Assembly (NCBI GenBank): GCA_034769895.1
Contig: CM068373.1
Span: forward strand, 285,357,379 to 285,421,378
Direction: 5' to 3'
DNA length: 64,000 nucleotides
Source: Magicicada septendecula
Taxonomy: Eukaryota; Arthropoda; Insecta; Hemiptera; Cicadidae
Below are positions 53,662 to 63,956 of the stretch, piece after piece. The position numbers and the translations under genes were made by a program. The notes below the pieces were generated by a model. The model saw nothing but the letters and a program-made list of their open reading frames with translations, was not told where the DNA came from and did not search any database. Each line of letters begins with the position of its first letter. The first letter of the stretch is position 1.

Positions 53662-53697
53662 TGAAGCCTTCTATAGGTGAAAGCCGGTTTAGGCTGT
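53651..53697 (+). ncRNA. Hammerhead ribozyme motif, plus-strand Penelope copy
   Basis: Stem I: ACAGCCT (53651-53657) with AGGCTGT (53691-53697), 7 bp. Core CTGATGA at 53658-53664. Stem II: AGCC and GGT around loop TTCTATA (53665-53678). GAAA at 53679-53682, then GCCGGTTT (53683-53690). Stem III is minimal and nearly self-complementary (GCCGGT), the type described for Penelope-like hammerheads, thought to work as dimers. Predicted cleavage follows T53690. The fold was drawn by hand. Confidence 0.78.
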
Positions 53698-53767
53698 AAG
53701 GTAAAACTTTACGTTTTTACTTATAAAAAACTTTGTGTTCCGAGTCGTCAATATTATAGTGATATTT

Positions 53768-53778
53768 AATGCGATAAA
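53768..53778. repeat. 11-bp target-site duplication, right
   Basis: AATGCGATAAA, matching 49622-49632. Confidence 0.8.
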
Positions 53779-55412
53779 GTTCACATTACTGTTACGTGTC
53801 GCATGAACGCTCATGCGATTAGTCTGAGGCCACAGTGGACATAATTTATTAATGGGTCGATGTAGGATACCATTTGCAGTGCGAACATCCGCGACGCGCA
53901 CTATTGAATCCTGACCCGAATAGACATTCGTGACTACCTCGCGTTTCCAGTGAAGTGGGGGGGAATTGTCATCTAGAATAAGGACGAGTTGCCCGGGAGT
54001 CAAATTTTTTGACGGGATGCGCCATTTGTTGCGTTGTTGTAACTGGTGCAAATAATCTTTCGACCACCTGTTCCATATAGACTGGGTGAATCTTTGGAGC
54101 AGCTGCCATCTGCCCAGACGACCAATATTGACTGGGAATAGTCAGGTTCCGGGAGTGCAGTGAGCAGAGAACCAACCAGGAAGTGCGCTGGAGTTAAAGG
54201 TTCGGGGTCCCTGGAGTCATTTGATATTGCGAACAAGGGGCGTGAGTTAAGGCAGGACTCTATTTGAGTTAGGATAGTGTAATACTCCTTGAACGTAAGG
54301 ATGGTTCCGCCGACAATGCGCCGCAAATGTAACTTGATGCTCTTGACTCCGCTTTCCCACAGGCCACCGAAATGAGGTGCTGAGGGGGGAATAAAGGACC
54401 ATTTGATGCCTTGGGCACTGGTAAAATCCTGGGTGGTCTGTTCAAATCCGTTAGATTGAAAAAGTTTGTATAATTCGTGAAGTGTGCTACTAGCACGACG
54501 AAAATTTGTACCATTGTCGGAGAATATCCGATCAGGGATACCTCTACGCGCTATAAACCGTTTTAAGGCTGCTATAAAGGCGTCTTCCAAGTGAATGGCC
54601 TTAGTGGTCATGCATATAAATAAAGCAATATAAGCCTTTGACGTCGATTTTGAACGCTGCCCGCCATGACGTATAAGTACGAAACCGGCATAGTCAACTG
54701 CAGATTGAGAAAATGGCTTAGCAGGCATAACCCGGGAAGGGGGTAATTGTCCTAATAATTGGCTTGCGCCCCTAGCACGGAATCGAAAACAAGTGATACA
54801 TTCATGTATTACTGACCGTATATAAGATTTATCATTAATTATCCAATATTTCTGCCATAGAGAATACCGAGTCAATTGTACACCAGCGTGTAGTAAACGA
54901 AGATGCTCGCTTTCTATGATTAATTTGCTGAGATGAGAGTGCGGGTGGAGTATGATTTGGTGTTTCCTCTCATAGGTAAGCTGGGAGTGCTGAAGACGTC
55001 CGCCCACGCGTAATATCCCCGCGTTATCCAGAAAGGGGTTAAGTGAAAGAATTTTACTATTATTAGGGATGCAGCGTTGTGCCTCAAGTTCCTTGATTTC
55101 GATGCTAAAGTGCGATTTCTGGGACTGGCGAATAAAAACTAAAAGTGTACCATGTAACTCATGGGAAGTTAAAAAGGAAGTGTCCCTATCAGCTATGGAG
55201 AGCCTAGAGTTCCGAATGAATCGACGGCAGTACGAAAATACATGAAGGAGTTTTGAAAGTGAAGAGTAGTTTTCAAAATAACTAGACGTAGATGAAGCGA
55301 CAATCAATGAGGTTTGGACCTGCTTTCGTTGTTCCTGCTCAAGATCGGGATGAGTGCAGGGAGAATGGGCATCGAAGGCACTGGTGGGCCACGATGATGA
55401 CTCATGGGACAA
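53779..55412 (-). pseudogene. pol: BEL-B integrase region of Pol, frameshifted
   Basis: Main frame 55412-54000: integrase finger (H...H, then CITC), DDE core with D in AVDYAGF, D in FSDNGTNF and E in GLWESGVKS, all parallel to BEL copies 1 and 2. A short in-frame loss precedes DAFIAALKRF. Near 54120 the frame shifts, and the C-terminal tail continues in other frames (MHQLQQRNKWRIPS, then RPINKLCPL). The Penelope dimer interrupts the last codons at 53767. Confidence 0.85.
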
Positions 55413-56492
55413 TCAGGATGGACCATACCACCATTGTGGGTGACCGTGTAAAACCCGAGGGAGACAACCACGCGATAGAATGTCGGCAGGGTTGTCAAGT
55501 GACGAGACATGATGCCAGGTACCCTTTGCAGTGAGATCCTGTATTTCCGCAACATGGTTGGCGACAAATACCTTCCATCTGGAAGACTGCTGGTGAATCC
55601 AATGTAAGGCTATCATCGAGTCAGAGTAAAAATATAAGTCATCGAATTTGTAACTCACGGCGTCTATAACCTTGGAAGCCAACTGAGCCAACAAGAGACA
55701 GGCGCAAAGTTCAAGTCTGGGTAATGTTATCTACTTCAAGGGAGCGACTCTAGATTTAGAACATAACAAGTTTGATGAGATGGCGTAGTTTGAATAGACC
55801 GTACGCACATAAATACAACACGCGTAACCCTTTGCTGACGCGTCGGCAAACCCATGGAGCTGGAATGAAATGATTTGTGAATTATTTATACTCTTTACAG
55901 ACCTTGGAATTTTAAAGTAAGTGTCTGAAATCAGCTGGGAATAAAGCTCTACCCACTGATTAGATAATGAGTCTGATAAGGGTTCGTCCCAACTTGTACC
56001 TGTTAACCACAATATCTGCATGAAATGCTTACACCGGAATGTAACCGGGCCAATGAGTCCCAAAGGGTCATAAATACCTGCGATAACTGATAATACCCTT
56101 CTCTTGTTGAATACCTCCACCTTGACATGTCTTTGGACACTATATACAAAACTATCTTTGTCAATGTCCCATTGTATTCCCAAAGTACGTACAGTTTGAT
56201 TTTTGCTAAAGTCGAGGGAAGAATTGGCATGTGAAGCTATGATGGTTTGATCATCGGAAAACCATTTGTGCAAGGTAAAACCGTATTGGCTTAATAAATC
56301 TGTAATGTCGGATTTCATTTTAGATAGGATGTGTGGGTCATCTGAACCGGTCATGAGATCGTCCACATAAAAATCGTTTGCGATGGCTGAACAAGCTATA
56401 GGGCGTTTAGTTTTATTTTTCTGGGCTATTTGAGCCAGACATCTTGTAGCAAGAAATGACGCATTTGCAGTCCCATATGTGACTGTCCTCAA
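55413..56492 (-). pseudogene. pol: BEL-B late RT and RNase H, two frames
   Basis: 56492-55731: end of RT, with NDFYVDDLMTGSD, GIYDPLGLIGPV and the RNase H start HGFADASAKGYACC. 55694-55413: LYFYSDSMIALHWIHQ and RGCLPRV, after a frame break near 55710. Across GIYDPLGLIGPVTFRCKHFMQ the frame is open here, which shows that the break at the same place in BEL copies 1 and 2 is not conserved. Confidence 0.82.
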
Positions 56493-56566
56493 GGCGTAGT
56501 GTTGAAGTTCCCTATGGGGGGCGTCGCGCCAAACAATTCGTTACAAATTAGAGTCCCTGGGAGTAA

Positions 56567-57097
56567 CTAAACGGTACATTGACGGTACATTTTTTCAACG
56601 TCCGAAATGAGGATGTATCGGTGCGTTCTAAACCGAGACATAATTGAAAAAAGATCCTGCTGGACCGTGGGATCAACCATTAGTGTGTCGTTTAAGGACA
56701 AATTATTAGTTGTTTTGGCAGAGCTGTCGAAAACAACTCGCAATTTGGTGGTTATACTAGAGCCCTTAAAAACCGAATGGTGCAGTAAGTAGAACGTGTC
56801 TGACTTATTGACTGACAAATCGTAAGAATCAAGCAAAGACATGTGACCCAGAGTTAAATATTCCTGCATGAATTTACTATAGTCTTTATGAAGAGCAGGG
56901 TTCTGCTTGAACTTATGTTCCAGTGATTGAAATCTGCGAATAGCTCTGGGATGAGAATCGCCCAAATGAGAGTTGAATCCCCTGCGAGGTAGGGACACCA
57001 CAAATCTACCACTATTATTGCGGAAAGTGTTAGCGATAAAATGACTTTTGCATTCTGAGTCCTCAACTGAGGGAGTACGGACTGCAACGTCCTCCAA
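56567..57097 (-). pseudogene. pol: BEL-B N-terminal RT
   Basis: FRNNSGRFVVSLPRR, YLLHHSVFKGSSITTKLRVVF and LISDVEKMYRQ align with the RT start of BEL copy 1. Separated by frame breaks from the flanking pieces near 57100 and 56530. Confidence 0.82.
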
Positions 57098-57111
57098 TTG
57101 CCAGAAGTCTT

Positions 57112-57320
57112 TTAATTGTGATGAATGGCATTGTTATCTTTGCACGCTATAAATGATGAAACAGGTTTTGTCGTGTCAACATTAAAAGACAGGTTACCAG
57201 CGAAGATGAATCCCAATTTTGTCTTCTGTATTATGGGAAAGTGTGGGCTGCGGATGAATTTGATCGGTTCAATCAATTGTAAATAGTACTGGGCACCAAT
57301 GGGACCAATATGTGTCAATT
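57112..57320 (-). pseudogene. pol: BEL-B protease-RT linker fragment, 5' truncation point
   Basis: THIGPIGAQYYLQLI and FPIIQKTKLGFIFAGNL parallel the region after protease in BEL copy 1 (ILLGAQFYLDLI, IIQETKLGYILAGNL). Homology ends at about 57300-57320, where the piggyBac-like remnant starts. Confidence 0.75.
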
Positions 57321-57558
57321 CAGAAACCTGAACAGACAGCAAATGAATCTGGTTCTGAAATGGATGATAGTGACTTAGATGATGAATTTGTACACGAAAT
57401 TTATGATATCGATTTTGATGTAGATGTTAGTGGTGTTGTGTCAAATGTGCAAGAAGAATTATGTGTATGTTTCATCAACTCGATATTACTGTCAGGCCTG
57501 TAATGTTCCTCTGTGTGTACTGGAGTGCTTCAAAGTGTTCCTTAATACAGTAAATTAA
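57312..57558 (+). pseudogene. PiggyBac-like transposase remnant, internally deleted
   Basis: An acidic N-terminal-like stretch (SGSEMDDSDLDDEF, DIDFDVD) in the frame from ~57312 runs into, one frame over from 57451, a Cys-rich tail TRYYCQACNVPLCVLECF ending at TAA 57556. The pattern C-x2-C-x5-C-x4-C-F matches the C-terminal zinc-binding domain of piggyBac-family transposases. The DDD catalytic core is absent. No TTAA-flanked terminal repeats were identified. It could be a MITE-like deletion derivative. Confidence 0.5.
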
Positions 57559-60500
57559 AATATATAAATATCTTTTTTACTTTTCTAAGTAACTGTGTAG
57601 TATTTGTTTGTGTTTTGGACATTTAAGTAAATAGGTTTTGGGACATAAGTTTACCAGTATAATGTCAACAGTGATGTGTGTGTCCTAACAGAATTATTTT
57701 TTTAATTCACACATTAAACTAAAAATGTGAAAACTATAAAACCGTTTGATAAGTTGTGCAACATACCAAATTAAAGAAGAAATTTTCCTCTACAAAAGGA
57801 TTATCTTTGTAACAAATTAAAAAATTCTTGTTGTTTGAAAAAAAAAATTTTTATTATTTATTTATTTTTCTTTTTTTATTTTTAATTAATTTAGTATTAA
57901 ATATTTTAAACTGTTTTGTTGTATTTGGAACTTCTTATTAATTGTTTTTGTCGAATCATATCCTTTTATGTAATTAGGATTCTTGTATTAGTTAATAGGA
58001 TTGTCTCCAGGAACAATCGATTGGTGATCTTTCCTTATTTGCAGGTTGTCTTCCTTTAAAGTTGTTAAATTCTGGTAGTTATGTCTCAACTAAGGTGTTA
58101 TATTATTCTATTTATAATTGAGGAATAAATAGAATTCAAATTATAATATTCAATGATTTTTATTAACAATTAGTAAAGTAATCGATTTTATATCGATTGA
58201 TGAATCGACTCTCTCAGGGCAAATCAATAGATTGTACACATTATTTATTCTCGGGTTCTTTGAACAGTTATTTTATGTATAGTCAGAGAAAAGGGCAAAG
58301 TATAGAAAGTATAACATTACAAATTACAAGCTTATCAATTAAAATACAAACATATCATTCAATATATAATGATTAATACAGAAATTATTCGAATCATTCG
58401 AAGATATACTGGCCGTGGCGCTTGGAATTGTGGGAACTCAAAGATGGCCGCTCCGTAATCAGATGTGTGTAGACGAATGCACCTCGAAGAATCTGCTTCA
58501 AATAAATGTTGCTTTTCCAATGGTTTCTCGTTCCTGCAGTTGTGATTATTCCTTCTGGTGTTAGTGGAGTAGTCCTGGTTCAGTGTTTGTGATTCACTTC
58601 GATAAAATGTGTTGGATAATGTTATTATTCTCTTTTGTCAATAAGGTCGACAATTGCGCCGTTTGTTTCTTTATTCTGAATTATTGGTTTTAAAAGGTTT
58701 AAATTATGAATTCACTTAGTTTCTGTTCTGTGTTAATTTAGTTTAATGTTTGTATGTGTTAATTCCACTGAATTTAAAGTTTAAATGAAATTTTACGAAA
58801 CTCGCGATTTTCACAGTAGACTAGGCTTGTCGAATGAACGCCATACTTGTCTTCGCTATTAGGTTATTATTTAGCCAAAATCTCGTTCAAGTGAGCTCGA
58901 CAAAGTCTAATAATCAACTGTTCTAACTTCCTTCGTCATCTAAAAACGTCTTAGCCAATTTAATATTAGCAATACATTGTTTCGAATCTTTTTTGCTTCC
59001 GTTACATGTATGAAAATTACATTATATTACTGAATATATTTTTGCTATTATTTAAATTTATTAAATACTAAATACATAATCTCATTCTTTAGTTCATTCT
59101 GCTTGATTTGATACCAAATAAGATAGTTTTACTAAGTTTTTTATCTAAAATGCTATATTTACTTCATTTTTTAAAAAGTAGGCTTTAAAATTTACTTCAT
59201 TCTTCTCAAAATGTTTGCCATTTTATATGTTATATTTATGATTGTACTAAATTTCAGATTGAAATAAAAGGTTTATCTTCCCTTAATTTCTTGTAATTTA
59301 ATTAATTGGTTATCTTTTTAAACATTATTCATTAATTTGTGACTCCCCTCTATGAATTTTTTGTTATTACATTTGCATTTTTTCCAATAATTCTTACTAT
59401 CTTTTTACAATATCTTCCTTAATTACAGTTCCAGTTATATGACTCTGTGACTGATTTACCTTATATAAATTTCATCAGTTTAACTATTTTACTGTACTTA
59501 ATTCATCAATTATAATGTTGTTTAGATTTACCATTTGGCCTAGATTTTATCTGTTTTTACATACAAAGTTTATTGAATAATACATCTTGTTTATACTCCT
59601 TCTGACTTTCTATTCTAATATAATATTAATTAACATTTCCTTACTTTAACAATACAACATTTAGTATATAATTCATACTATTTATCCATAACAAATATTT
59701 GAAATTAACAATGGTATTTTACACTCAGACATTTTAGTTTTGATTATCACTAGTAACACATAATAAAATTTTATAATAAAAGAATGGTATTTAACTCCGA
59801 CATTTCAGTCTTGAGTTATCTGAACTTATTATAAGCAAAACATATTGTCCTTCCATCATTCACACTATTTCTTATAATTAATTTTATTTTCAGTCTTAGC
59901 TGTTTTTGTTTGGTTGTTGGGTATTTATTTGGTCACTTCACTTTTTTATTAGCCTGCTCTTGTTTTATTACTGTCATTCTAATGAATGTTGTATATAAAG
60001 AGTGGCAGTTATTTAGAAACACTTGTATCTTATTTGTCATTATAATACTCTATTCAATGTTATTTCTTGACACAATATAAAAACTTTAAAGTTGTATAAA
60101 TGCACAATTTACTTAGTTTGTGAACTCCAACACTGACACATTAAGTTTATTTAATATAATATAAAAACTTGCACTGGTCCCTTTTTATTCTTTGATTTTA
60201 TTTCTAATTAGTTTTATAGTCTAATTAAAATCAAGAAATTTATTTATAGAGGATAATGAAGGTTTGTTTTTTCCATTATATAAATAATTCACATTGGTTC
60301 ACTTTTAATTCTACTTTATACACTTTTGTTTATATCTATTTTACATGGTTTTCTAAATTTGGGTTTTTGTTATACTTTCACTGGTTATTTTCATTTTCTT
60401 TTGTGGTTTCGTTTTTGTTTCTTATAAGAGCATTCCTTCTGATCGTGGATGCTGTCTTGTTCTGGTTTCTTCCTTACTTACTCCTATCCTACCTGGGTAT

Positions 60501-60967
60501 TTCCTTACTTTACTTTTAGCCTTTTGGTTTATTTTGATTACTCATCATTCATTGTATATCTGGTTTTAATGAAATTCTTACTTCAAACTATGATTGTGCT
60601 TTACAGTAGTTCTTAATTAATTTTTAATGTTGCTTTCTTGGATTTAAATTTGTTTTTATTTTATTTTATGTTCTTTCTTTCCATTCAGAACTATGGGCAT
60701 TATCTGTCATGCTACATCTTACATAAAAGAAAGTTGAACAGTTTTTTAACAGTAAACATTCGAAATAAACCAAAAATGTGCAGTTTCTGGTTGCTAGCTA
60801 CACCTGGGAGGACCCAGTCTCAAAAGTGTTAACTAATGCAAAAAAAAAGTAGCCACTAGTGTGCAGATGTAGCGTTATGAACAAATTTTTAAAAAATCTT
60901 CTGTCAAATTACTCCTGAAACTGTAGACTTTGTCCCAGAAACAACATCAACAGACAACACAGTACTA
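57559..60967. other. Unassigned T-rich DNA
   Basis: About 3.4 kb with no supported gene. Very AT-rich (runs of T/A at 57837-57900). A TGGCGCTTGGAATTGTGGG string at ~58415 weakly resembles the Gypsy primer sites. Short ORFs such as 60256-60519 are low-complexity Phe/Tyr/Leu translations of T-rich DNA. Confidence 0.4.
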
Positions 60968-60981
60968 TATAATATTTATAG
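60968..60981. repeat. 14-bp direct repeat left of the short hammerhead element
   Basis: TATAATATTTATAG here and at 61256-61269, bracketing 60982-61255. Confidence 0.7.
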
Positions 60982-61255
60982 TTGTTTTGATTGTTCATCA
61001 TCTTTTTTCACAGCACTAAACTTAATAGAATATTGAAACTTTCAACTTGTGAATCTTACTTGTCTTTTCTTCTCGTACACGTTTCGGCATGGTGTTCGCC
61101 TTCGTCAGCTTTGAGACAGACTGCCATTAATTTGTAACGGTTTTTATTTTGAAAGGTATAGTGGGGGTGGTGTGTGGAGGAAGGGGAACACCACGCCGAA
61201 ACGTGTACGAGAAGAAAAGACAAGTAAGTTTCACAAGTTGAAAGTTTCAATATTC
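60982..61255 (-). mobile_element. Short hairpin element with hammerhead-like core (274 bp)
   Basis: Inverted arms 61026-61097 and 61186-61257 (72 bp, two mismatches) around an 88-bp loop, inside a 14-bp direct repeat that looks like a target duplication. On the minus strand the loop and left arm read CTGACGA (complement of 61102-61108), AGGC...GCC (a possible 3-bp stem II), GAAA (complement of 61082-61085) and CGTGTA, in hammerhead order. Stem I pairs only partly by eye. Could be a Penelope-derived or retrozyme-like non-autonomous element. No ORF. Confidence 0.6.
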
Positions 61256-61269
61256 TATAATATTTATAG

Positions 61270-61854
61270 CTGAAATTGTGGGGTGGGGGAATATTTTGGC
61301 AGCTATAACTGGAAAACAAAATTTTTTGGGGCTTGTGTTTATATAAAATGTTTTTCTTTACTTTAGCATGTAGAGACTGTTTTTAAAATATGTCCATTTC
61401 CTTGCAAGATTATCTGCACACTATTTCACCCTTCTATGCTTTGCTGAGCTGTTTCATGCGTGCAAACAGTGAGCTTGTGTACTTACATGGTACTGGCAAG
61501 AAGAACCATTTTGAATTGTCTACAGCTTCATTATACGATACAACTTTGTTTACAGGAAGTCTTGGTCCACTGAAAGTCGATTCAATAGTGAAGTATATAT
61601 ACAAGAAAATACATGCAGACAGTATCTGTAACATGTATAAAAAAATTATCATAATGATGATCAACATGTAATTATCATAAACTTGTATGTCAGGTAAGCA
61701 TATGAGGTTTAACCACAAAATTAAAAGTACTCTATAAATTGTGTGGCAGATAGCGTTACTTACAGAATATATAATACGCTGTGTACCTAGCGGCAACACT
61801 GAGTAGCAGTCCAGTGAAAACCGCGACATAATACTTTTGTTTAGTCTTGGATTT
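61270..61854. other. Unassigned DNA with a 93-codon ORF
   Basis: An ORF at 61390-61671 (MSISLQDYLHTISPF...) is less AT-biased than its surroundings, but I recognise no family and no splice or promoter support. Treated as hypothetical at best. Confidence 0.3.
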
Positions 61855-61953
61855 TCTTGCCCATGACGTGTCCGTTGATTAACTAATTATAAGTATAATA
61901 CTACCGACTCGAAACTCAGTTTTTTATTGGTAAAAATGTAAATTTTTACCTTA

Positions 61954-61998
61954 TTGCCTGAACCAGTTTTTGCTTATTATAAGCTTCATCAGAGGCTG
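61954..61998 (-). ncRNA. Degenerate hammerhead motif, second pair, minus copy
   Basis: CTGATGA is retained and stem II is longer (AGCTTAT/ATAAGC), but the GAAA position reads AAAA, so the core G is lost. Confidence 0.5.
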
Positions 61999-62220
61999 CC
62001 ACTGGGAGCGCTGTCCGTCTTGTTCTTGGCAACGGTGTCGACATTTGAAGGATCGATGTTGTGTGTGTGGGGTGTGATATGTTCGAATAATGCGTGTGAT
62101 TTGAATTGTGTCTGTTAGTTTAGGATGTCATTTTTATATGTTTTTGTGTGTTCTTATATTTCTAGTTGTTTAAGAGTGTCTAGTTTTCGGCCTTTTGTGT
62201 GTACGTGTAGAATATTCATG

Positions 62221-62546
62221 TGTGTAAAAGAGATATATTGAACATACAAAGGCACTATACTCCACTACCAAATCCACCTTTGGAAACCACCTAATTGAAG
62301 CAAATCACACATACACAAACATCAACAGAAACATGGATATTCTACACGTACACACAAAAGTCCGAAAACTAGACACTCTTGAAAAACTGGAAATATATGA
62401 ACACATAAAAACGACATCCTAAACGAACAGACACAATTCCAATTACACGTATTATTCGAACATATCACACTGCACATATGCAACATCGATCCTTCAAATG
62501 ACAGCGCCGTCAGGAAAACAAGGCGGACAGTGCTCCTAGTGGCAAC
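62221..62546 (+). pseudogene. Penelope GIY-YIG C-terminal remnant
   Basis: Begins at the equivalent of RYIEHTKAL (AAGAGATATATTGAACATAC) and continues through the HLIEANHTY and VHTK-RKLDTLE counterparts, with frame breaks around 62415. Confidence 0.7.
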
Positions 62547-62587
62547 CTCTGACAAAGCTTATAATAAGTGAAAACTGGTTCAGGCTA
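62542..62587 (+). ncRNA. Degenerate hammerhead motif, second pair, plus copy
   Basis: GAAA is retained but CTGATGA has become CTGACAA, so G8 of the core is lost. Stem II is AGCTTAT/ATAAGT. Confidence 0.5.
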
Positions 62588-62619
62588 TAAGGTAAAATTT
62601 TCATATTTTTACCAATAAA

Positions 62620-63476
62620 TATCGGTATGGAGAACCATACATGACTTCCATATTCTAAGATTTATATTTAAAATCATTTTCGAAATGAAATATTACCATA
62701 GAAACTACTTCTTTCTACTTACTGCTTCAGCCTTAACCACAGTACTGTGGTCACTAATGTATACCACCTCACGTTATCGCACTCGATTTTCACTGATGAT
62801 GGAAGTCGATGGCATTGCAGAAATATCTGGTTTTGTAGAAAACATTGGACTACGGCCAAATATCCGGGAAGGAATTTTAACAAAAACTACTTCTTTGTTG
62901 CCGATAACGTTGTACACATATATATATCAGTGGCGAAGTTACATGGAGGCAATTGAGGCAATGCCTACCCTAACAAATTCTGTAGAATAAAAATTATAAA
63001 TACGTATGAACTACATAACGTAAAGATTACACATTGTTACTGCGACTGTCAAATTTATTAAACCGAAACGTGCTTTATTGAGCGACCGCTAGATGGTGAC
63101 AGGTGAGATTTGGCATAGTTCGTTTAAAGCGAATGAGGCAACCTGAACTTGCCTCAGCGTTTTTTGTATACATCGTATGTAAGCAATGTAGTGGTGTGAT
63201 AGGGAAGTGTAGGGAGGGGGGGATTGTCCCGCGCTGTACACATAGAGCGTTGAGGCATGCCTCACTTCTGTGGTCCAAACAGTTAAGTTAAAGCGCCTGT
63301 GTTGTTTCTAAGTGTTTATTTTATGCGGTTATTAAAAGTGTCACTGTTATTCCACTGAACTAACAGATGATCAAGATTGTTATTTGAATTATTTGTAACA
63401 TTAAACATATATATAGAAACTAATCAAGTTTAAAAATTTGAAGTTCAATCAGTTGTATTATTGTGTATGACTAATA
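62620..63476. other. Unassigned DNA
   Basis: No supported gene. CAGTGGCGAAG at ~62929 followed by GGCAATTGAGGCAATGCC, and GAGGCATGCCTCAC near 63251, are reminiscent of hAT-type ends, but the two sides do not form a clear terminal inverted repeat. Confidence 0.3.
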
Positions 63477-63533
63477 CAAGGATTGTTCAATAGACACACG
63501 TATAGAGCTATAAAGCATTTTTTATTCAACGAT

Positions 63534-63697
63534 TTTAAAAGAAGTCTCCAATAACATTAAGACATGAGTTCCACTGTTGCACTAACCTGTAGATTCCTTG
63601 CTAGTAAAATTCTTACGGCTGTTTGTGGAACCATTCGGTTACAGCAAACTCTACCTCAGCGTCCGATTTGACCCACCGTCCTTTTAGTGATTCCTTT
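63534..63697 (-). pseudogene. Mariner-family transposase C-terminal remnant
   Basis: The minus strand reads LKESLKGRWVKSDAEVEFAV, then TEWFHKQP, EFY, QGIYRLVQQWNSCLNVIGDFF, with two in-frame stops (after KQP and after EFY). This is the conserved end of mariner transposases (SD-EV---V-EW, QP--FY--GI--L--RW--C, --GD). The catalytic core is not present upstream. Confidence 0.65.
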
Positions 63698-63878
63698 AAA
63701 AAAATTTAAGATAAGAGTTTTGCCTACCCATTCATTAACTACTAGCTTCGCCAGTAAGCAAATTGATGTCCATTTTTTCGGCTTGCACGCGTTATGTTGG
63801 TGTGGGTTTCAGCACTTTCCATTTAAAAAGCGTGCAAACGTAAGAAAATAAACATGAGTGAGGCCAGAAATAACGTGA

Positions 63879-63880
<2 letters not shown>

Positions 63881-63955
<75 letters not shown>
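63881..63955. repeat. (GT)n microsatellite
   Basis: About 37 uninterrupted TG units. Confidence 0.97.

Positions 63956-63956
<1 letters not shown>

Larger units (their letters stand above)
49633..53767. mobile_element. Penelope-like element inverted dimer
   Basis: Two 5'-truncated Penelope copies, 5' ends facing each other: minus copy 49633-51684 and plus copy 51757-53767. Mirror arms of 2011 bp (49674-51684 and 51757-53767) show only a few differences by eye. The 72-bp centre holds a 60-bp fragment of the element's own ORF. The minus copy also has 41 bp of true 3' end (49633-49673) that the plus copy lacks. One 11-bp duplication frames the unit. The host sequence is the end of BEL-B pol. 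Confidence 0.92.
48560..57320 (-). mobile_element. BEL-B, decayed BEL/Pao element truncated at its 5' side
   Basis: Minus-strand pol remains from the late protease region through integrase (57320 to 53779), then 3' non-coding DNA and an LTR-like tract at the left. The left tract shares AAGTGGACTGTATA with the BEL LTR (48654-48667 against ~24399) and similar context, but exact LTR limits are unclear. Gag and most of protease are missing on the right, where a piggyBac-like remnant begins. The Penelope pair 49633-53767 is inserted at the end of pol. Several frameshifts separate the ORF pieces, so it is older than the other elements. Confidence 0.8.
61855..62619. mobile_element. Second Penelope inverted pair, short and decayed
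   Basis: Minus copy 61855-62220 and plus copy ~62221-62619 of the same family as 49633-53767, each keeping only the endonuclease end and the 3' tail. The minus copy's 3' end (TCTTGGATTT...CATGACGTGTCCGTT) matches 49634 onward, so both insertions share the true element end. Again head to head, and the plus copy again lacks the last bases. Divergence is high and reading frames are broken. No target duplication found. Confidence 0.82.

Noticed and set aside
60256-60519. Phe/Tyr-rich ORF resembling transmembrane segments
   Set aside because: Composition reflects poly-T-rich sequence.
60638-60832. Possible piggyBac core fragment (NIRNKPKM... stretch)
   Set aside because: Only a short NKP resemblance; too weak to call and not linked to the 57312-57558 remnant.
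61186-61257. A second hammerhead on the plus strand using the right arm (GCCGAAACGTGTA)
   Set aside because: No CTGANGA box lies upstream on that strand, so the core is incomplete.
62685-62990. 101-codon ORF after the second Penelope pair
   Set aside because: No recognised family, and it overlaps another ORF in a second frame of similar length.
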